Assembly: GCA_964412555.1 (NCBI GenBank)
Contig: CAYPPG010000021.1
Location: forward strand, 47,489-111,488
Direction of reading: 5' to 3'
Source of the DNA: CAYPPG01 sp964412555
GTDB taxonomy: Bacteria; Hinthialibacterota; Hinthialibacteria; Hinthialibacterales; Hinthialibacteraceae
Length of the DNA: 64,000 nucleotides
This document shows, piece after piece, positions 25,633-35,634 of the stretch (positions within the stretch are counted from its first letter, which is position 1; each line of letters starts with the position of its first letter). The position numbers and the translations under genes are program-made. The notes under the pieces are model-generated. The model ran no database searches. It was not told where the DNA came from and was given only the letters and a program-made list of their open reading frames with translations.

Positions 25633-27099
25633 CTAAATCACCATCGGTTCTATCCCAAATAAATTGCAGTAGTTCGTTAATTCCTGTTTGAAATCTCCAT
25701 AAAAGAATATTTGATGAAAACCGGGGTAGCCCAAATAATCGGTGACATTGTCCAATTTCACCATCACGGAAACGACACAACCTCCTGAAGGCGGAACAGA
25801 AACATTGTCATAGACGGAACCGGATGAAATGATTAACTGCGGCGGTTTATCCGGGTTGTTGCTCAGGAGCATATCAGCGGAAGTCATTCGTTGTCCAACC
25901 TTCCAGTGGGGTACGGGGACAGCGTCACGCTTACCGTGGTGATATGAAATATGATATGGCTCGGGTGGTAAGGAAACACCTTTAAGGCGAGTCGGACAGG
26001 TACAGTGCGCGCCGACTAGGCAATTTTTGGCTGTTTCCGGTACCGGATCTTGTTGAAAACCGGGCCGATCAAAGAGATATTGAACCAATGCATGTGTGAC
26101 ACATGCGCCTAAATCGGCTTCACATGCAGCAGGAATACCATGATCCAGCATTCTAGACCAGGAAATACAAGGAAGACTGACTTTCGTGTGTCCAAGTGCA
26201 CCGAGGCAATCCATCGTAATACCATCGCCTTCTTCTCTTTCAAGAATATTTCTTGCGACGACGAAACTTTTCACGCCATTTAGTAGATCTTCCCGCGTTG
26301 CACCGTGTATCCTCGTCGCATTTTTCATATATTCTTCCGCGATTTGTTCGATTTCATCACTCACGGCTGTTCGATTGTACTCTTCGAGAAATGTGGGGGC
26401 AGGAACATAGCGTAGTTTCGTACCAAGGTGGCGAAGGTCGTCGTCTTTTCTCTCTTTTCCTTTAATGACAATAAATCGCATTTCCCGAAGTTTGGCGTTG
26501 GCTTTTATCATTTTTAAGCCATACGCGGGTTGATCGAAATCATCCGTCGAGCAAATGAAGCAATTCTTCTCTTCAGCGACTTTCCATGTATTTGTTGTGA
26601 ATGCAGCGCCGATCGGGGCAAAAACGACAGTCGGGATACCGCTGTCTATGGCATGATACGCAGAGGGCCAGGAATGCTCTTGCCGGTCTAAAAGAACAAC
26701 GAACAAACCATCCGGATTGCTCGCTTTAGATTCGGCAACCCATTGTTGTGTTTCCTCTAAAGAATAAAGAGGAACAGTTCGAAGATCGATTTGAATTCCT
26801 TCTTTTTTCCCTGTTTCCTTGATTTTGTCAGTATACATGCGCAGTGCCGCTTCACCATCATAAACAGCCCCCGGCCATCGCATGCCATATTCGCTTTTTC
26901 GGCGAACAAAAGCGGCTTTGACCTTGGGGACATATCTGGAGGCAGGACCTGCGGGCGCGATCGCTTTGTTTTCTCCACCAAAAGCGAAATTCATATTGGG
27001 CATGAGAGATGCACCCAGAAAAGAACCGCCGGCGAAAAGAAAACCACGTCGGGATAATGTGTGAATGAATGATGGATGAATCGTGTCGTGGTGAGACAT
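25633..27099 (-). CDS. Tat-exported fucose/arabinose-isomerase-like protein
   Basis: The 488-residue product has a twin-arginine-like signal (LSRRGFLFAGGSFLGASL, residues 15-32). The rest resembles the L-fucose/L-arabinose isomerase fold: an N-terminal Rossmann-like part (LYSLEETQQWVAESKASNPD, GIPTVVFAPIG) and a C-terminal part with AACEADLGACVTHALVQYLFD (Glu327) and LVGAHCTCPTRL (His365), positions of metal ligands in the sugar isomerases. True FucI and AraA are cytoplasmic, so an exported member is unusual, and whether it isomerises a sugar is unknown. GGAGG sits at ideal spacing before the ATG. Confidence 0.7.
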   Translation of the reverse strand: MSHHDTIHPSFIHTLSRRGFLFAGGSFLGASLMPNMNFAFGGENKAIAPAGPASRYVPKVKAAFVRRKSEYGMRWPGAVYDGEAALRMYTDKIKETGKKEGIQIDLRTVPLYSLEETQQWVAESKASNPDGLFVVLLDRQEHSWPSAYHAIDSGIPTVVFAPIGAAFTTNTWKVAEEKNCFICSTDDFDQPAYGLKMIKANAKLREMRFIVIKGKERKDDDLRHLGTKLRYVPAPTFLEEYNRTAVSDEIEQIAEEYMKNATRIHGATREDLLNGVKSFVVARNILEREEGDGITMDCLGALGHTKVSLPCISWSRMLDHGIPAACEADLGACVTHALVQYLFDRPGFQQDPVPETAKNCLVGAHCTCPTRLKGVSLPPEPYHISYHHGKRDAVPVPHWKVGQRMTSADMLLSNNPDKPPQLIISSGSVYDNVSVPPSGGCVVSVMVKLDNVTDYLGYPGFHQIFFYGDFKQELTNYCNLFGIEPMVI

Positions 27100-27319
27100 G
27101 ATATTTTCCTCCGTATGATAAATATCGCGGGCATTTCACGGTTAACAGAGATGCACCGGGAGTACCTCTTTTATCATAGGGTTATTCTGTATGTATCGTA
27201 AAGGTTCTTGAACGGAATATTACTTCCATACCGACTTGAATTCGTTTATTATATAGCCATAGGGGTTTTGCATCCATTGATTTTCCTTCTTTGTGAAAAA
27301 TGGGGAAAATGTATAATGG

Positions 27320-28330
27320 TTATGGTTTGGTCGTTGGATCTTCCTGAATCGGGACACCGAGATATTCGAGGGTTTTTACGATTCCCATTTTTAACGGAGT
27401 GCGCGTATATCCCAATTCTACGATTGCTTTGTTGGAAGAATAGCGCCAATGGTGTTTATACACTTCGATCATGTCTCGTGTAAACTTGGGTACATAGTTT
27501 TTGGAAATCTGTGCTCGGAGTTCTTCGACCCATGCCACTTTTTTTAAGAGACCTAAAGGAATACGGCGTTTCGGCCGTTTGATTCCTGTCAGAGATTCAA
27601 GAATTTGAAAAAATTCGATCAGCGGAGCATCTTCTCCTCCGAGGATATATCCTTCCCCGGTATTTCCTTTTTCCAGTGCGAGAAGGTGCCCTTTTGCCAC
27701 ATCATTGACATAAGAGTAGGTCCATCGGTATGTACCGGGTTTGGGGAATCCCGGAAGTTTTCGGTTGACATAGTCACGGATCATTTTCGTGATGTGATTG
27801 CCTTGCGTATCTTTTCCGGGTCCGTAAATCAGACAGGGATATACAATGATGATGTTGTTTCCCTGTTGAATTCGCTCTTGGACGTGCTTCAAGGCTATGG
27901 TTTTGCTTTTTGCATATTCAGTAGTCGGATAGTTCTTCGTGTTATTCCAGCGTTCATTGGCCGGCTTTTCTTCTGTGGGGCCTAAGGCAAAAAAGGAGGA
28001 GGTGTAGATCACACGCATGTTTTCCTGATCACATGCAGCCCGAAGAAGATTGGCGGTACCGACAACATTGATTTGGTGAAAGACGGTTGGATCTTTTTCC
28101 CAAATGGATACCAGACCGGCGGAATGAATGACGGCGTCACATCCGCTGAGCGCTTTTTTGATAGACGATGGATTTAGCAAATCTCCCTGTATATATTCGA
28201 CAGAGGGAGGGAAATTGGTATCGTGTTTTTCAGAACGGCCGAAAGCTTTCACGTCATGTTCTTGTTCAAGCGCTTCGTTGACGATTGTTCCACCGAGATA
28301 ACCGCTGGCGCCGGTGACCAATATCTTCAT
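27320..28330 (-). CDS. NAD-dependent epimerase/dehydratase family protein
   Basis: The 336-residue extended short-chain dehydrogenase has a TGASGYLGGTIVNEAL nucleotide loop, VIHSAGLVSIWEKDP, YTSSFFALGP and the catalytic YAKSKTIALKHV (YxxxK). It most resembles the dihydroflavonol-reductase or HpnA-like branch. The substrate is unknown. GGAGGT precedes the start. The 220-base gap to the left (27100-27319) shows nothing recognisable. It lies 64 bases after the flippase gene and likely shares its transcript. Confidence 0.85.
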   Translation of the reverse strand: MKILVTGASGYLGGTIVNEALEQEHDVKAFGRSEKHDTNFPPSVEYIQGDLLNPSSIKKALSGCDAVIHSAGLVSIWEKDPTVFHQINVVGTANLLRAACDQENMRVIYTSSFFALGPTEEKPANERWNNTKNYPTTEYAKSKTIALKHVQERIQQGNNIIIVYPCLIYGPGKDTQGNHITKMIRDYVNRKLPGFPKPGTYRWTYSYVNDVAKGHLLALEKGNTGEGYILGGEDAPLIEFFQILESLTGIKRPKRRIPLGLLKKVAWVEELRAQISKNYVPKFTRDMIEVYKHHWRYSSNKAIVELGYTRTPLKMGIVKTLEYLGVPIQEDPTTKP

Positions 28331-28394
28331 TCATTTACCTCCAAATTCATAATTAAAAATAGTTTGCTGTTTCGGAGAAGAACCGGCAAGTGCT

Positions 28395-29831
28395 TCATAC
28401 GGATTCGTCTTTCTCACGTTTGAAAGCATTTTTTATTCTTCTTATCTCTTCTTTCGTGAAAATATCGAAAATACGGATACAGCAAAGGAGTAAACCCACA
28501 TAAAGAAATGGGACGAATAAAATATATAGAGAGGGAATCAGCCGGATCAGGAAACCGCACAGCAAGGAAACGGCAAGTATTTGCGTCGGTTTTTTGATCG
28601 GAAAAGGAATGACGAATAGACGCTTTGCAACCCCAAACATCATCGTAAATAAGATGAATTGAGTGAAAAGCGTAGCATATGCACCTCCAGGTTGTTGAAA
28701 AATGGGGATCAAGTACCAATTGGAGAGAAAGGAAATCAAAACCGCCAAGCCGGTGAACAAGACGAGCCATCGTTGACGGTTCCGGGTCGTGAAGAGAGCG
28801 ATAAAGAGTGTATTGAGCAACGAAAAATTCAAATTCACTGCGAGGGCTACAAGAACCTGACCAGGGATGACACCGGTTTCCTTGATGAAGTTCATCCATT
28901 CATACGACCAAAAAGATAAGAGTACGGATGCCGAAATCGTGCAGCTCCATAAAATCATAACGGACTGACGGAACAGTCTTTGATACGCCTCTTCATTTGT
29001 TTGATAGTAGCGGGATAGGACTGGATAAATCGCGATCAGGTAGCCGGTAATTAGCATGGTAATTCCTTCCAGCAGCTGGCTCGCATAGGTGTAAGGTGCA
29101 ACAGCCTTCCGGCTGCCCATTAAATATTCGATCATCATGACATCCAGACTCATATAGAACACATTGAAGAATCCGTACGCCGCGAGAGACCAAGATTCGG
29201 AAACCATGTATCGAACCGTTTTCCATGAAAAGGCGCAGTTCTTGATGGAGAAAAAACGTAGTGAAAAATAACCGAGAAGCCCGAACCATAAGAGATTCTC
29301 CATTGAAACGGCACCGGCTGCAAAGGGTAGAGGAAGCGTAAACCAAAGAACGATAAATAGTAAAATTAATGATGTGAGCCGGACCGGCAGATTGGTATAG
29401 AAAACGAATTCCATTCTTTCAATCGCTGTGAAGCAGCTACGGATAACGCCTGTGAAAGAGAGCATCGCCGAACCACACAATGCCGCATAGACGACTCCAA
29501 GTTCGAAGAGAGAAAGACTGCGAAAAGAATAAAGATAAAAAAATACTCCGATAAAAAATACGGCGGCGAGTATTCCTTTTAAAAACAAACCGTGGATATA
29601 GTAAGTGGGCACTTTCTCATAATTCCTCGCGCCATCCCGTGAAATGAGATTATCCAAACCGCCATCCATGAATGTTCGCCCTAAACGGCCGACATAAAAC
29701 GCATAGGTTATGATTCCAAAATGGACTTCGGAGAGGAATCCCACCAAGAGGGCATATCGGATAAAGCCTGAGCCACGGCCGAAGATGTTGAATAATGCCA
29801 TGAAGATCGAATTTCTAAGAATGGGTTTCAC
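28395..29831 (-). CDS. Polysaccharide/lipid-linked sugar flippase (Wzx/MOP family)
   Basis: The 478-residue membrane protein has about twelve to fourteen hydrophobic helices and the MOP flippase N-terminus (MKPILRNSIFMALFNIFGRGSGFIRY). Members carry undecaprenyl-linked oligosaccharide units across the inner membrane. The start is GTG in a GTGA overlap with the upstream TPR gene, with GGAGA nine bases before it. This agrees with export of a surface glycan together with nearby sugar-nucleotide genes. Confidence 0.85.
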   Translation of the reverse strand: MKPILRNSIFMALFNIFGRGSGFIRYALLVGFLSEVHFGIITYAFYVGRLGRTFMDGGLDNLISRDGARNYEKVPTYYIHGLFLKGILAAVFFIGVFFYLYSFRSLSLFELGVVYAALCGSAMLSFTGVIRSCFTAIERMEFVFYTNLPVRLTSLILLFIVLWFTLPLPFAAGAVSMENLLWFGLLGYFSLRFFSIKNCAFSWKTVRYMVSESWSLAAYGFFNVFYMSLDVMMIEYLMGSRKAVAPYTYASQLLEGITMLITGYLIAIYPVLSRYYQTNEEAYQRLFRQSVMILWSCTISASVLLSFWSYEWMNFIKETGVIPGQVLVALAVNLNFSLLNTLFIALFTTRNRQRWLVLFTGLAVLISFLSNWYLIPIFQQPGGAYATLFTQFILFTMMFGVAKRLFVIPFPIKKPTQILAVSLLCGFLIRLIPSLYILFVPFLYVGLLLCCIRIFDIFTKEEIRRIKNAFKREKDESV

Positions 29832-30988
29832 GGCTGATTCTCCGATGGCTCTATGCGAATCCGGAATGTCGTCAGCCGAAGGATTCGCGGTGTATAGGAG
29901 GGCTTGTCCAAAGGTTCAGCGGGAATATGAATTCGTAGTTCGAGCAGATTACGATTTTTAAATTGGGAAAACCGGAAAACGGCGGAATCTACTTTCTGTC
30001 CGTTGAATTCATGATTTTGTACCTGATTGTTCATTTGTAGTGAACAATGGAAGGGAATTTGATAGGGATTTTCCAAAGCGATTTCAATGTCAATCTTTCG
30101 AAATTCTTTCTGAGGGATATACAAATCACAGCGAACCGCCATATCGTGAGAGAGAATGATGCTTCCGTTCCGGATGGCTTTTGGCGCAAAACAAGATACC
30201 CGCAAATCTCCATCACCCGGATAAAGGGATTGAAAAGAATTCTTTTGAAATAAATCCAAGTAATAGTGTGCGCTGTAATCCTTTGGATTTCGTACTATGT
30301 AATTCTCCAAGAGAGAAATGGCATTCGCTCTATTGTTACTGTTGCATGCAATGAGCGCATGGAGGTATTCCGTCACCTCTCCCTCATCCAATGCTTTGGG
30401 ATCAAAAGGAGCAATATCGTTCCATACATTCTTGGAGGAAAACCGCAGATAATTGTAAAGATCGACAGAATTCACTTTTTTATCTGTTTCTTTGTTATGG
30501 ATCAAAGCAATTCTATATCCGGCAAGCAGGTTTAAATTCCCGTTATCGTAATGGGAAACGGTGCGATATTGTAATATGGCTTCATCCGGACGGTTCGTTT
30601 TTTCGAGGATCACACCCATGTTGAAGTAAGGCCATCCATGGTTCAACGAGGGAAAGAGAAGCACCGCTTTTTCGTATTGTTTGAGGGCGGTATTGAAATA
30701 TTTTTGCTCATTTTTGGCTAGAAGAGTTTCCGCTAGTTGAAAGTGCAGTTTCGATAATTGTTGACCTTCCGGAGATTGGGGACTTGGTTGTAGAACATTT
30801 TTCATAAATTGCAGAGAAGACACTGCTTGTTTCAAATACGGATCGATATGTTTTTCTTGAGCGATGGATAGTAGGATGGACTCAAAATCTCCTTTTTCAT
30901 TAACTGTTTTATAAAGGAATACTGAAAAAAAGGCCAACAACAATACGGTTACGCATAATAGAACGGCTCTCTTATCGAAGATTTTCAT
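29828..30988 (-). CDS. Membrane-anchored TPR protein
   Basis: The 386-residue product has an N-terminal transmembrane helix (AVLLCVTVLLLAFFSVFLY). Tetratricopeptide repeats span about 75-240 (KYFNTALKQYEKAVLLFP, GWPYFNMGVILEKTNRPDEAILQYR). A beta-rich C-terminal half contains acidic and aromatic residues and may bind carbohydrate. It is probably periplasmic and acts with the overlapping flippase gene. No enzyme motif was seen. Confidence 0.8.
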   Translation of the reverse strand: MKIFDKRAVLLCVTVLLLAFFSVFLYKTVNEKGDFESILLSIAQEKHIDPYLKQAVSSLQFMKNVLQPSPQSPEGQQLSKLHFQLAETLLAKNEQKYFNTALKQYEKAVLLFPSLNHGWPYFNMGVILEKTNRPDEAILQYRTVSHYDNGNLNLLAGYRIALIHNKETDKKVNSVDLYNYLRFSSKNVWNDIAPFDPKALDEGEVTEYLHALIACNSNNRANAISLLENYIVRNPKDYSAHYYLDLFQKNSFQSLYPGDGDLRVSCFAPKAIRNGSIILSHDMAVRCDLYIPQKEFRKIDIEIALENPYQIPFHCSLQMNNQVQNHEFNGQKVDSAVFRFSQFKNRNLLELRIHIPAEPLDKPSYTPRILRLTTFRIRIEPSENQP

Positions 30989-31110
30989 GGAAAACTCGCG
31001 ATGCTTTCTTCATTTATTCAAGTGAAAATTTATCAAATATTGAAACCAATGTTGAGCCGTATTCGCTGTAGCTTTAGGGAGGGTTGAACAACGTGAAACC
31101 CACCTTGTAG

Positions 31111-32577
31111 CTAATATATAGACCACTGCTGAATCTCTGTTTCCCCAGCGAAAGGTTTCGCCCCCCGAAGAGGACCACCATCAGAAGCAGCAGCTCGATA
31201 TGATTCTGCGGATACTCGAAGAAAATCTTCCTCTTCCGGATCGACGGAAAGAAATTCGGGATCGGATGTGATGACATTTGTGCGTGTAATCGTTTCTTCC
31301 TCAAAGCCGAAGAAGAGTTCATGATCTCCTTCTGCCACCACGGCGACATGATCCAATAGAATATTTGCAAACGTGAAATCGATCGGGGCCGCCGCAGGAA
31401 TCTGGGTAATAAGGAACGTATCGTCATGATCTTGACCGGCAACAATGGAATCTTTTATAGAAAGAGTCAAGCGTTCCAATCGATTGTTGGCTGAATCACT
31501 GCTCGGATCGAAGACCAATGTATTCAGATTGTTGAAGAAAGTCGAGTCCGTAATCGTAAAGGTTCGTTCGGAAGGCGGCACCCAAATACAACTAAGTCCC
31601 CAATCCGCTGTGTCGGCGATCAGTACATGGTCGGCTTCAAAAGAGAATGTAGTATCGGAATCGATCGCGATGCCGTTATATGTGTTCATTACGGTCACGT
31701 GACTATACCGGTGATCACCGCTAAAACAGCGAATTCCTGTTGATCCGATACCACCAAAACCACCATTTACTACGATTGGTTCAGTCGCAGTACCTTCCAA
31801 ATTGGCGGTCAAATTCGACAGGAATTGGAAGCCGAAGCGGTCGCCGTAAGAAACATAGACATCACGAAATGTTACAGTTACGTTTTCCCCGCCAATGATA
31901 AAACTGTCATTGCCGGATCCGAGTGAATCCGGATTGCCGTCTTGATCGATATGAGTGACAGTGACATGCTCAATCAGGGCATCGATGGTACCGCTTGGAA
32001 TTCCGGAGAATGTGGACAAGATCTGGAATCCGTCGTCGCCGAAAGGGACGGCATTGGTGAAATCATGTAATTCTCGTCCATCTGTGGAAAGTGGTTGATC
32101 GGAACCATTGTTGGAAGTGATCAAGACATTGCGAAGAGTGACGGAGAAATGATCATCGTCGCTCAACGGGCGAATATCGAAACCATCATCTCCGGGAGGA
32201 TTATTGGCTGACGGAAGAAAGATCAGGTTTTCAAAAGTCATATCGACGGCGGCGCTGTTCACGATCCCGTCATCCTCGCGTCCGGATAATTCGTCATTTC
32301 TCTGAAGGAGAATAATCGGTCGGTCATCAGCGGATGCTCCTTGGATTATTACCGGTATGCCGATAACAAGAGCTTCTTCGTAAGGACCGCCACCAATGAT
32401 CGTGATTTCGTTGGGTTCTTCCGGATTGGAAGTGACCGCATCCAGTGCTGCAGATACGGAATTGAAATCGCCTCCTCCTCCACTGTTTACAGTAACCGAT
32501 TGAGCATAGCAATAGAAGTACGAGGAGAAAAAGAGGAGAGTAAATAATTTGATTTTTTTAAAACCCTGCGTTTTCAT
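31111..32577 (-). CDS. Secreted parallel beta-helix protein
   Basis: The 488-residue product has a Sec signal (about 1-25, ending at YCYAQS). SVTVNSGGGGDFNSVSAALDAV resembles the N-terminus of pectin-esterase/pectate-lyase beta-helix proteins. Long Asp/Asn-rich repeats follow with recurrent D-x-S/T-F-x-N and VLI patterns. It is probably a polysaccharide-binding or -degrading protein, but no pectinesterase catalytic Asp or Gln set could be assigned. It has no clear ribosome site beyond AAAGAA. Confidence 0.7.
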   Translation of the reverse strand: MKTQGFKKIKLFTLLFFSSYFYCYAQSVTVNSGGGGDFNSVSAALDAVTSNPEEPNEITIIGGGPYEEALVIGIPVIIQGASADDRPIILLQRNDELSGREDDGIVNSAAVDMTFENLIFLPSANNPPGDDGFDIRPLSDDDHFSVTLRNVLITSNNGSDQPLSTDGRELHDFTNAVPFGDDGFQILSTFSGIPSGTIDALIEHVTVTHIDQDGNPDSLGSGNDSFIIGGENVTVTFRDVYVSYGDRFGFQFLSNLTANLEGTATEPIVVNGGFGGIGSTGIRCFSGDHRYSHVTVMNTYNGIAIDSDTTFSFEADHVLIADTADWGLSCIWVPPSERTFTITDSTFFNNLNTLVFDPSSDSANNRLERLTLSIKDSIVAGQDHDDTFLITQIPAAAPIDFTFANILLDHVAVVAEGDHELFFGFEEETITRTNVITSDPEFLSVDPEEEDFLRVSAESYRAAASDGGPLRGAKPFAGETEIQQWSIY

Positions 32578-32733
32578 TTTGCAGATTCTTTCCCAAATTG
32601 TTCTGTTTTTTTGACGAATTATAGACAGTATTATTATGAATGTGCAAGTTCAATTAGGAAGGGTACTCATCAATGGGTAAAAGCGTGCTTCCCGCTTGCT
32701 GAAGAAAACAAACAGATGTGTTTTCATTGCGGA

Positions 32734-32874
32734 TTAAAATTTCTTTTTCTTTTTGTGCTTCTTTGATTGCTTTGAGGAAGGAACGCGGCGAACAAGGAGG
32801 TATCCCACTACAAATAGCGCCATGAAGACAACGGTTACGATCAACATATCGGGATTGACATCGGATGGAAACAT
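32734..32874 (-). CDS. Tiny single-helix membrane protein (46 aa)
   Basis: A short minus-strand frame starts at ATG 32874, with AAGGA ten bases upstream. It encodes MFPSDVNPDMLIV, a transmembrane helix (VVFMALFVVGYLLV), then a Lys/Arg-rich cytoplasmic tail (RRVPSSKQSKKHKKKKKF). This is a convincing membrane-anchor layout. It follows the heparinase-like gene by 56 bases on the same strand. The function is unknown and a spurious frame cannot be excluded. Confidence 0.5.
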   Translation of the reverse strand: MFPSDVNPDMLIVTVVFMALFVVGYLLVRRVPSSKQSKKHKKKKKF

Positions 32875-32930
32875 AGAGAAAACATCCTTCGAAAACAGGA
32901 TCAAATCATCAAACGATATGAGAAAAGATA

Positions 32931-35471
32931 TTACGGCATGCGAACAAATTCAACCTTCCCATCCAGTGTTTCTTCCACGTGAACGGGGAAGGTAATCACT
33001 CCCGCTACGGAGTCACCGCGAATTCTTCTCATGAGAGAGGCTCCTCGAAAGAGCACACGATGGGTATCGTTTCTTCCATCAAGAATGACATTTGTATTCA
33101 CGGTTGTTGTCAGACGGAAATGATCTTTGTTTAAATATTTTAATTCCGCGAAGTTTTCATGGAGGATTTGATCGCCGGCTAGCAGAGGAGGGGCGAGTTG
33201 AGGATGTGGTGAGGAAAGATTATGACCGAATCGAAGCTGCACCGTTTGAGGGGATTCATTGGATGGAATACGATCAATTACCAATGGTTGAAACAAAACC
33301 GGATATTCATCGGATGCCAATGCCATCATGAGATTCCCAAATAATGTCAAGCCGGTCGGTATGGGATAAGGAAACCGAGTCTTGATCTCATTTTGCGCGG
33401 AATTGACACTGTGAACAACGCCGATGTTGGTTGTTTCCGCCAATTGTACACCATATGTATCGTAACGCAGCATGCTTCCACCAATCAACCGTAATGAATG
33501 CAATTCTCCATGCTTGAATCGAATATGTCCAAACGAACCGGAAAAAATGAGTTTGCCGCCTTTGTATTCTGCTTCATATGTATAATCCGGACGAAGGGCG
33601 GAGAGAAAAATGTCGAATTGGTTTTTTCGTTCGGCAACAACGGCGGTTGCTTGATAATCCCGCTCATTTCCGGAAGGGGACAAAGGTAAGCGAAAAATCG
33701 TTGTGTCAGGAGTTTCATTTCGGAAAATCTCGTGCACGCTTATGAACAAGTCACCGAGATTCCCTGCAGCGTTTCGTCTTAGTACTACCATTGGTCGACC
33801 AGGATTTTTTGAGAGGGTAACCTCTGAGCCAGCCGGATCGACAACCCACATCCGTTCAGACGGATTTTCTTCGACATCCGGCTTGAAGTCGAAGAAATAA
33901 TTATCTTTTAGTTTTGTGCTTGCTAAGGAAATATTCGATTGTTTCCAACTTTCGTAATCACCGGTCTCGGGTTGAAAAGAGGTGAGCTTTTCATCAAAAC
34001 TGGTATGCAAATTTCCCGAACCAACGTAGAAATAATCGTGGATTTCACCGCCTTGTACACGGAACAAATCCAGAACATAAGGGGGGGCCGCATAAATATT
34101 GCGTTGATACATGCTTACGGGAGTGGAAACATCTTCGTCTCGATAGGCTTTTCTTGAGGTATATTGGCCAGAGGCGTATGCGGAAACATAGGTACTTTCT
34201 TCCTCAAAAGGAACGAACGACGAAATGATGGCAGTAAGGGGAGAATTTTTTGTCTCTTTGGATTGTCGGGTACGATCGACGAGAACCGTATTGATCGTGG
34301 GCATGTCGAGTTCTAATGGCTTATTTGCAAATGAATTAGAAGAGAGTTGCATGGACAACAAGGATGTTCGATTCATCGAGAGAGATAGACCGGTATCGAA
34401 AAATACAGAAATCGGGAGATCTGATTCAACGTTGTGGAGCATAGCCACACCGGATTGGGGGAACGGTTTTGAATGAAGAGTAACTTCTTTTGATTCAATC
34501 GACGAGGCACCCAAGAGAAGTGCTTCACCGCTTCGAATATTGTCTTTATAGAATTTGTTGAGAATAAAACCGTATTTTGGGTTTTTGAATATAGAATTGG
34601 CGCGTTCCAAGAAAAGGACAGTGTCACGGCCTATCGTGTTTTGTGCAGAATATGGAAGATTTCCGGAAGGATAAGCTAGTTCGCAGATTATGTCCGCTGT
34701 TCGCTGCAGAAGTGGATGGAATGGGGAGAAACGTTCTGCATCGATGTTTTTAAATGCTTTGCCGGCTTGAAGCAATGCTGAGCATGTGGAAATATGCTCA
34801 GCAAGTGTTGCTTTCAATAACAATCCTTCATTGGTGAATTGAGTTCTCAAAATATGTTTCAACGGTTGGATTGTTTGATTTCCATCGAGGGCCAAAGAAA
34901 TCTGTTCAGAGGTACCGTTTATCATTCCGGCGTAAAGACAATTGGAACGGTATAAAATGTTTTTTTGAAGAGCGGGATTCCCAATCAGTTCCTCGAAGAG
35001 TATCTGCGTTAAATCTCGAATGTTTGAACGCAATCTTTTTTGTAGGTCTTCCGGAATTTGTGAATATTCCGGAATTGCATGTAAACAATCGTATGTTTGC
35101 AAAAGAAGGAAAGTATTCGCCGGAGAAAATGTCGCATTAAGCAAGTGGTTCTCCGTTGTTTTGATAAAGGAAAAAGAAGTTTTTTGAATGGTCTCAGTTC
35201 CGCCAAGAATTGCGGCTTTCACACACTGATTCCATGCTTGGACTTCCTGAATCTCGGATTCAACGATTTGATTGTCTATCGTGAGGTCAGTCCAGCCGAC
35301 ACGTTTTGCGGTTTCGCGAACGCGGCGTATATGATTGGTGGTAAAAGCGTGAGGAGGAGCATCCAATGCGTGAATTCCTGATGTCGTTTCTTGTTTCTTC
35401 GCAGGAAGAAATGGAGTGAAGCAAATTGTAAGAAGTAAGAACGTAACAAAAATAGAGTGTTTCTTTCTCAT
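32931..35471 (-). CDS. Secreted heparinase II/III- or alginate-lyase-like protein
   Basis: The product is about 846 residues from ATG 35471, where a normal signal peptide begins (MRKKHSIFVTFLLLTICFTPF). An upstream frame to 35591 lacks a signal. The N-terminal 350 residues are helix-rich and the remainder is beta-rich with Tyr/His/Asn-rich blocks (VRVQGGEIHDYFYVGSG, GKLIFSGSFGH), the layout of alpha-toroid plus beta-sandwich polysaccharide lyases. The catalytic residues could not be pinned down. It would act outside the inner membrane on an acidic polysaccharide. The call is by fold pattern only. Confidence 0.5.
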   Translation of the reverse strand: MRKKHSIFVTFLLLTICFTPFLPAKKQETTSGIHALDAPPHAFTTNHIRRVRETAKRVGWTDLTIDNQIVESEIQEVQAWNQCVKAAILGGTETIQKTSFSFIKTTENHLLNATFSPANTFLLLQTYDCLHAIPEYSQIPEDLQKRLRSNIRDLTQILFEELIGNPALQKNILYRSNCLYAGMINGTSEQISLALDGNQTIQPLKHILRTQFTNEGLLLKATLAEHISTCSALLQAGKAFKNIDAERFSPFHPLLQRTADIICELAYPSGNLPYSAQNTIGRDTVLFLERANSIFKNPKYGFILNKFYKDNIRSGEALLLGASSIESKEVTLHSKPFPQSGVAMLHNVESDLPISVFFDTGLSLSMNRTSLLSMQLSSNSFANKPLELDMPTINTVLVDRTRQSKETKNSPLTAIISSFVPFEEESTYVSAYASGQYTSRKAYRDEDVSTPVSMYQRNIYAAPPYVLDLFRVQGGEIHDYFYVGSGNLHTSFDEKLTSFQPETGDYESWKQSNISLASTKLKDNYFFDFKPDVEENPSERMWVVDPAGSEVTLSKNPGRPMVVLRRNAAGNLGDLFISVHEIFRNETPDTTIFRLPLSPSGNERDYQATAVVAERKNQFDIFLSALRPDYTYEAEYKGGKLIFSGSFGHIRFKHGELHSLRLIGGSMLRYDTYGVQLAETTNIGVVHSVNSAQNEIKTRFPYPIPTGLTLFGNLMMALASDEYPVLFQPLVIDRIPSNESPQTVQLRFGHNLSSPHPQLAPPLLAGDQILHENFAELKYLNKDHFRLTTTVNTNVILDGRNDTHRVLFRGASLMRRIRGDSVAGVITFPVHVEETLDGKVEFVRMP

Positions 35472-35634
35472 AACGAAATCCAGAATGAATTTAAAGTTTG
35501 GAACTAGAATGTCAATCTCGCCGCTCGGGCAATTGTTGATAATTCTTTGTGTAGTAATGATAACACAAACGTTTCGAATTGACGGGAGCAACGAAAAGGG
35601 AGTTGATGAAGAGGGATTATTCTACACAATCAAT

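Noticed and set aside
32976..32985. CCACGTGAAC as a possible parS
   Set aside because: Only half of the palindrome is present. The similar CACGTG cores at about 35719 and 59598 fail as well.
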